The notes beneath the pieces are model-generated. The model was not told where the DNA came from and made no database searches. It saw only the letters and a list, made by a program, of their open reading frames with translations. Shown piece after piece: positions 41,535-50,500 of a DNA stretch of 64,000 bases (position 1 is its first letter; the number at the start of each line of letters is the position of its first letter). The position numbers and the translations under genes were made by a program. The stretch comes from Sipunculus nudus (taxonomy: Eukaryota; Annelida; Sipuncula; Golfingiida; Sipunculidae). The stretch lies in assembly GCA_026874595.1 (NCBI GenBank), contig CM049306.1:19029019-19093018 (forward strand), given 5' to 3'.

Positions 41535-44500
41535 GTTTTATGAATTTTTTTCTAATCAATGGAAACATTTCTTACTTAATACAGTGGCATATTTGCTGCA
41601 GTATTGGAACATAAAGCTTAAGGTTTATAAACAAAAGATAGTAGTGCTACTTGTATGATTCTGTTGAAATAAATATGTTTAAAACAAATGTGCTTCAAAG
41701 AACAGAAAGTTATGCATGAAAGGAAGGCTTTGGTGTCTGGGGCTTCTACTGTATGGGGAATTTAAGGAGGCCAGTTAATTTTGGCTGTTACAGTTGGTGA
41801 ACATCAGATTCTGTTTACCATGAGATCTTTTGCATATAAGATATACATAAACTCTGTTGCAGCTGTAATATCTTATTCATGAGAGAAATTCAGTGATATC
41901 TTAATTATATTATACAGTGATGGATTATGTATCGGTAAAAATTTACATTGATTTATATATGGTTATTGGAAAAGCAAGGTGATGATTGCTTTGTTTGGCT
42001 CTGCATTGAAAGACATTGGGCTTTATTAAATGCTAAAATGTACTGGAAGAGGGGAGCTATAGGTGTTGATAGTGGTGCATTCTAAAAGACCTCTGAACAT
42101 AGGTCATAATAAATGTTACCAATGGTTGGCTTTTCGGGCCATGTATATAATTCAATGACACTTAAGATTGTTCATCAATTGTATCTTTAACATCTAAAAT
42201 TCAATTTGATAATAATTACAGAAAGATTATGTACTTGCTTTATTGGCATCATTAAATCAGTTCAGGCTACGTTTTAAATTTCAAAATTTATTTGCAAAAA
42301 TAGGGAGATTTAAGGTTCAAATTTTCATTTGGTGAATGCTCTATAGCAATCTCTGCTTCCAATGAATTATTGTGCCATATAAACTGCATATGTGGCAGAA
42401 ATTATAAACAGTCATACCAGGCTTAATTGATTTCCGAGCTGTGATTCGCTCTGCATGCTCAGTCTCTCTGCTTCCTTTTAGAATCAACAGAGTGCAATTC
42501 TACAACACTGATCCGTCAGTCTGAAACTGTTGGCTCCATGGTCAATGCCCAAGGTTGGTATACATGTACAAAACCTCTGATTTGTGTCTCCATGTTTTTG
42601 TGTATAATAAATATTTATTTTGCCTGCACAAATGTACAGCCTGATATTTACTGCATGTGTTTTTTACCAGTAACTTTATATATTTACTCTAGAAGAATAA
42701 AATTTCTTGGATACACTGTCATAACTCCCAGATGAAATTTGTATCTTGGTTCAGTTAAGCTACTTTTTCTGCTGTGTTAAACTAAAGGGTGATTGATATA
42801 CATCACATATTCTTGTATAGACATGAAATATGTATGTTTCTTCAGTAAAAAAAACACCACTATACTCTGCTAAAAAGATTTGAAAACAGTCATTTGAACC
42901 AGCTACTCTACAGATGGGTTACCTCCATCAACACCATCAGGGGCGGATCCAGGATTTTCGAAAGGGGAGGGTCCCGCCCAGGAAGACTAAAAGCTAGGTC
43001 CTCTGGTTCGAAAAGGAGGGGGTTCTGGCAGCAAAATTTGGCTTAAAACCCTAAAAGTTGATTCGGCCAAAATGGGGGGGGGGGGGGGTCTGGACCTCCT
43101 TGACCCCCCCCCCCCCCCCCCCCACTGGATCCACCACTGACCACTACCTTGATTCACATCCAAATCTTCTCCAAAATTTAAACAAATGTTCGTTAGTCCA
43201 TTGCTCATCATTTCTCAAAATCAAATTTAAATTCATGAAGAATTTTGGGTATGTTGGTCAAAAAGAAAAACAGCAAAGTATTGATATCTGCCAACATTAT
43301 CACATTACCACCCCAAAATGTAACTTATTTATCATTGACCTTACCTTTCTCAAAATTTTGTTGGAACTTATGGAGAACTTATCAAGGTATTGTGTGGAAA
43401 ACAGACGTAAAGTGGTGACTTTTCCACAGTTCACAATCAGATAAAATATAATAACAGCAAGGTAACTATGGTAAACTAATAATAAAAGAAGTATCATGTT
43501 ATCTTTACAAAACAAACAAACAGTTTAGATGTCACCCAGCCATCGGTATTAAGTGCTATATTATAGTAATATTATTTTTATCTGGTGACCTGCAGGGACC
43601 CGGTACATGGTGGTGGACTGCGGTGGAGGGACGGTGGATATCACCGTACATGAGATGGAGACAAAGCAAGGTCAGCTGAAGGAGCTTTACAAGGCCACGG
43701 GAGGACCTCACGGGTCTGTAGGTGAGGACGCTGGCTCGGGTTCAGAACTCATTCAGTTGGACTGATGTGTCATCATATGATATTTTAGCAACCTTAATCT
43801 TTGCAAATACATAAATATTTTTTATGTCTACATTAATTTTTGCCTCATTCTTACTGTAAAGTTACAGTTAGATATTTAATGTTATTATGAATGGAGAAAA
43901 ATCAAATCAGTTAATACATATATTATACAACATTGGTGAAGAATCACACCAGCAAATACAATATGAATTAAGGTTTATAAAAAGAGTCTCCAGAAAGATG
44001 AAATTTTGATATCTGTTGCAGAAACATAAAGACTTGACATTTTTGTTTATCTTAGCAAACATGTTAAGAAATTTACCAGTGTACAGGAATTTATTTGTAT
44101 TAGTCATCTGTTGTACAGTTATGAAAGATTTTGAAAAAGCTGACCCGCTTGTATTTCATGAGTGGGTATAGAATTTGGGTTTGTATTTCATGAGTGGGTA
44201 TAGAATTTGGGTTTGTATTTCAGGAGTGGATATAGAATTTGAGTTACTGCTGAAGCAGATATTTGGTGCTGACTTCATGGAGAGTTTCAGACGTAAACGT
44301 CCAGCAGGATATGTGGATCTGATGATCGCCTTCGAGTCTCGTAAACGGGCAGCAAATCCATTCAAGAACAACCCTCTGAATGTTGCCCTCCCCTTTTCCT
44401 TCATTGAGTATTACAACAAATACAAGAAAGTCAAGGTAAGAAAGTGAAAATTATAACCACACTCTGTAGAGCACATACCTGCTCCAACAAACTTATACTG

Positions 44501-47500
44501 CCAACAATAATTTTCTGGAAACAATTATATTTCTTATCCAAAGAAAATTTTTCTCTTGACAAGAAATCCTCAAAATATTTTTTCTTGATTTATAGGCAGC
44601 ATGTTTAAATTCAAGAAAATATATCTAGATTTTCTTAAGAGAAGACATATTATCATAAGTAAAATTTCCTTCATTATAATATCTCAAGATATTATTCTCG
44701 CCATAGGTTATCAGAAAACAAATTCTTATCATAAGAAGTGTTCTTTTCCCACTCCCTATAAAATTTTTATTGTCGTAAGATATTTTTCTAAAAGTAAGAA
44801 TTTACAGCAATTGAGATTGAGCTCAAAGTGTATATAATAATTCCTGGAGTGTCTCCATGAGTACTAGCTGCTAACCTAAAGTGTGTCCACAAAGTACCAG
44901 CATCCATTATCAACAACAGAATTACAAGGTAAAAGTTATTGAAGTCAACTTTCCCAGATATAATAATAGATACCATCACAAAAGCAATGGATAAACTGTA
45001 TGCTCATCCAACCACTGCTACATCGGACCCCGACTCAGAGATATTCGCCATTGGACCATTACCCTGGAATTTAGTCAAGTTCATGAAATCACAACAACTA
45101 CTCACAGGCCCAAATGACAGGATTTCATGCAAAAAAATGAAAGAAGTAACCAACAAACACCTCTGAGATAGTACTTGTGTACCAGCTTCATGAGAACAAC
45201 ACAAAACCTTCTACTGCTATCAGATTAAAGACCCAAAAAGGAAAACCAACCATGCGTGTCTAACTGATTTTCATTTAGCAAGCTGCTACCGCACTGGATC
45301 AAGGTAACCCTTGGACCAGAACAGTTTAACGAAAAACTACAGAGTAGGTGTAATCACCTATTGTACTTTGCCTCGGCTTGGGCCACACCAACTGCCGTTG
45401 TGAAAACTACAAAAGTTGTGTGGGAAGAGGGAGAGATGATCATCTCACTAACCAATGTACAGCAAGCAAAACTACCTGCAGAAATATTATGAAAGCCCAC
45501 TATTTTGCCTACCATGGTTGTGCCACCTACTGTCAGTATAGGAAACTATTCAGTATAAGTCAGACTACTCAGTCAAGTCAACAAAACCACATCCCCATGG
45601 AAGTAGAGACTTCACCAAAGATCACCTACCAGAAACGGACACCTGACACCAAAGATATTGAAGTGCAAGCCACATGTAAACAAAAAGTCAAGCTCACCCA
45701 GACAGATGCCACAACAAACACTAAAAAGATTACTACTACACAAACACCAAGGATGCCAACAAAACTAAGAAAAGTTTAAAGACTGGACCAATGACAGCTA
45801 CTGTCTTGACTCAAACTGAACCTCAGATGAGTACAATTAGTACACAAATGCCAAAACTGCTGCCTATACATCACCAAGAAACAAACACCATTTCAGCTGC
45901 CAGATATCACTCATGGTCAGTGACAACTACCACAACAGATCAAGCTATCTCTACATCACCCGCAAGCAAGGAAGATAGCTATAGTGAAAAAAATACCAAG
46001 TTATGGAAGTAGATGCTACAGTTGAACCCCGCAAAGATAAAGACACCCAAGAAAATAGTGATGAAGGACAGTGATGAAGAATATATGACAGTGGAAGAAA
46101 AATGGCATCAAGACCTTCAGCAAAGACGTTGGTCCCAAATCCAGGAGCAAGATCTATGGGAAGAAAACAGGAGAGCTGAAATGGAAGCACAAGCAGAAGC
46201 TCAAAGAAATCAAACCCAAACTTCTTCCAATATAACAAAACCAACAATGAAGAAAAAACCCAGACAACCAAGATGGAAATATATCACAACTCCAAGTGTA
46301 AATAACCAAAAAGAACTCTTGAGCAAGACACCCAAAACAGAATAAAGTAATGGCAATTTCGTCTGTTGCTTCATCAAAATTATGCTTAAGTAGTGCCAAT
46401 AGAGGCTATCCGTGATAAGCCTTCAACTGGAGCACTCAATGAGCAAAACATCATCAGTGAGTCAGTCAAGAATTTACAGGAGTGGGGAAAGAACATTTGT
46501 CTTGCAAGAAAATTATTTTTGGAAGTGAATCCTCTGGATCTACCCCTGTATCCATATCTACACCAAAATTTATTGCAGTCTTCTGCCCATATCTAATCCC
46601 CACCACAAACCAACCAAACAACAAACAAACAGACCCAGGTGAAACATATAACCTCCTTGCATCATCCTGAAGTGATGTATGTCCATTTTTATGCCCCCGC
46701 CACAAAGTGGCCGGGGCATATAGTTTTACCCATGTCCGTCATTCCGTCATTCCGAAATCAAACAGTTGTACGGACTTTTTTTCGCAATGCCTGCAGATAT
46801 TGGCCTGATTTTTGGTGTGTCGGCAGATAATGACCAGTTACAGATTGAGTTCGCGTTTCGTCCCGGTTGACCTACTTTTGACCGTTTTACGGCTCCTAAA
46901 CTTAGAAAATTTCATGAAAAATAGAAATTTTCATAACAAATACACATGTACGGACTTTTTTTCGCAATGCCTGCAGATATTGGCCTGATTTTTGGTGTGT
47001 GGGCAGATAATGACCAGTTACAGATTGAGTTCGCTTTTGGTCCTGGTTGACCTACTTTTGACCGTTTTACGGCTCCTAAACTTAGAAAATTTCATGAAAA
47101 ATAGAAATTTTCATGACAAATACACATGTACGGACTTTTTTTCGCAATGCCTGCAGATATTGGACTGATTTTTGGTGTGTGGGCAGATAATGACCAGTTA
47201 CAGATCGAGTTCGCGTTTCGTCCCGGTTGACCTACTTTTGACCGTTTTACGGCTCCTAAACTTAGAAAATTTCATGAAAAATAGAAATTTTCATGACAAA
47301 TACACATGCACAGACTTTTTTTCGCAATGCCTGCAGATATTAGCCTGATTTTTGGTGTGTGGGCAGATAATGACCAGTTACAGATCGAGTTCACGTTTCG
47401 TCCAGGTTGACCTACTTTTGACCGTTTTACGGCTCGAAAACTTAGAAAAATTCATGAAAAATAAAAATTTTCATCACAAATACACATGTTCAGCCGTTTT

Positions 47501-50500
47501 TAGCCCTCAGCTCATAGGCTGATGGGCTATTGTCGTCACCCAAGCTGTCCGTCTGTCCATCTGTCTGTCCGTCCGTCCGTCCGTTCCGTGTCTGTTAACT
47601 TTTACCTTGTGAGCGGGATATCTCTAAAAGGATTCACCGTTGGAATTTTATTTCATCAGTGAAGATGTATATCGATAAAATCTCGGTCAAGTTCGAAGAT
47701 GGGTGACCTTGACCCATTTTTCTACATTTTAGAGCTGATTATAGAAAAACACTCAGAAGTTTATATCTCAGGACCCATTGTGTGGAATTTCACAAAACTT
47801 ACTATGATCATTGGGACTGATGGTCTGTATGTGCTGCACAATTTTGGTGGCGCCACCTGCAATTTCTGATTTTTTTAATGAAATTTTATCGGATTTTTTC
47901 AGTTTTGGTCTTTTGTGCAGGATATCTCCAAAGGTATTCAACACAGGAACTTCATTTCTTCAGTGCTATTGCATTATATTTACAAAATCTTGGTCAAGTT
48001 CAAAGATGAGTAATCTTGACCTACTTTTCAATATCACAGAGCTTAGTATAGAAAAAAACTTAGGAGCTTATTTCTCAGGAAACATTTGGTGGATTGTTAT
48101 GAAACATGGTATATACCTCTCCAATTTAAATTTAAAAATGATTATCAACTTTTGCTAATATTCTAGTTTCGCAATACAATGCTTACAGATACTGGCCTAA
48201 TGTTTGGTCTGTGGGCGCATAATGACCACTTACAGATCGAGTTCGCGTTTTCATCCCAGTTAACCTATTTTTCACCATATGACAGATCCTGAACATAGAA
48301 AATTTCATGAAAGACAGAAATTTTCATGAAAAATGCACATATATGGACTTTTTTTCACAATGCCTGCAGATACTGGCCTGATTTTTGGTGTCTGCTTGAT
48401 AATGACCCTTTACAGATCGAGTTTGCATTTTGCCCTTGTTGACCTACTTTTGACCATACAACACTTCCTGAACTTAAAAAATTTTACAAAATTTAACAAA
48501 TGTTTCTAATTTGCCCCAGGCGGGGGCATTCGTGTCGTTCCGACACATCTAGTTTTTCAGTATAAAAACTTTCATTACTGAAAATGTTTCTGCAGAAATT
48601 AGAGACAGAAATTTGAAAATGCATTGGAGAATTAATGCTGTGGCATGAAAGGGTAAAAATATAATTTGATAAGGTGGAGGCCTAATAAGTAACTATATAA
48701 CTATCTCAAGCAAATTCACTATATAAATATCACATAAATATGTTTGAGGCCCATATTTGAACTCTAGTTTCTGACTTTAGCAAATTTATTGAGAATGACT
48801 AAAGTCAGCATTAAGCAAGACACATTGTGTGTATTAAGTTTAGGAAACAGAGGCCAGTACTGTTGAAAATAATTTACACTTTACATAATGGAGCTAACCT
48901 AGTAATTAGTTGTTCCTTCCTGTTAGGATTATCTGCTGAGCTCCTGTTAATTCACAAAAGGTTACTTAGGGGTGTAACAAAAAATAAACACTTCTTAATA
49001 TTGTATTTAGGGCAGTCAGGTGGAGAGTGCAATCAGGAAATACGGAGACAAGGACATCAAGTGGTCCAGCCAGGGGATGCTGAGACTGATGCCTGAAGCG
49101 ATGAGGAAACTGTTCCTCCCCACGCTTGAGAGAATCAACATCTGTATCAGGGACATCATCACCAAACCAGAGTGCAAAGGTTAGAGGTCAATTATGTATT
49201 GAATCATTTTTTACAGTTAAAAAAAAAACAAACTTGCACATAACCTTTTGAATGCTTCTTACCTGTCTAGGGCAGCTAGTACCCAACAAGTTTATGTCAT
49301 TGACTAAGAATTAGCTCCCATTATTTATCAGCCAGTCTGGTAAGCTGAGCACCACAACCTATGGTTCACATTTCTTGAGCTATTGTAGTTTAGTTACATT
49401 TAATGACAGGCTTAACTGACAGTAAGGTTACCAGGTCACCTGTTACAAGTGATACCGCAATGGAGAGGTATTGTAAAAAGAATATAGGGCCATCTTGCAA
49501 AGAAGAGGCCTGACATCATGTACTGTTTTATTTTTAGCCTAGTTTAAATACAGTCAATTGATACAGAATTCATAGTAGATATATCATAATATTTTATCTA
49601 AAAAAATGTACTGCTGTGAATCAATGTAAATAATTATTGCTGATTGATGATTTCATTTCAGATATTCGCTTCCTGTTCTTGGTGGGTGGTTTCGCAGAGT
49701 CCCCCATGCTTCAGATGAGCATCAGACGAGAGTTCGGTCACATGTGTAAAGTTCTCATACCACACAACGTGGGCCTGTCCATCCTCAAAGGTTTGTTGCA
49801 AAATTAACAGATATTTATCAAGGTATTAAAGGTTTAAATAAAAATATTAATTTATAGTTATTTGTAATGTCATTACACAAAGTTGTAATTATTTCAAATG
49901 CAAAACAGAATTAAAATACAGAAATTTTTTAAAGCTGTTGCATGAGGAATGCATAGGTAGAAAATAGTACAGGTTACATGTTTGCTGTGGTCAAAGAAAC
50001 AGTTTTCAGGTTATCAGGGGTTTGAACAGAGGCAGCTTGCAATCCACCACTCTCATTAGTCAAAACATGCTTGGCCTCGTGCCATCTCCCTGACAGCTGT
50101 ATACAACAAAAGCAGCATTCGTAAGCAAGGGAGACACGGAATGAGTTTAATGTTACTTGACCCTATGCATGGATTTGTTGGTAAAGGTATACCTTGAAAA
50201 CTTCAATCCTGACCTGGCTTGCAAATAGGGAAAGTATAAAAAATTTATATCTGTAAGACGATGAAATTCTGAATAATGGATACTATCACTGAAATTTTGT
50301 TTTCTATTCCAGGTGCAGTCATGTTTGGCATTGATCCTTCCGTCATAACCATGAGGAAGTCTAGGCTTACATACGGCGTTGGTGTACTCAACCGCTTCAA
50401 CCGCAAACAGCACCCAAAATCCAAACTAGTCAAGCGTGGAGGCATTGAGTGGTGTACTGATGTTTTCGACAAGTTTGTGGAAATAGACCAGGATGTTGCA

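Larger units (their letters stand above)
44436..49010 (+). other. Intron 7 (4.6 kb)
   Basis: GT..AG, phase 0. It is mostly filled by mobile-element remains: a LINE ORF1-like relic at about 44930-46600 and a tandem-core element at about 46685-48553. The 44440-44900 and 48560-49000 parts show nothing recognisable. Confidence 0.85.
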
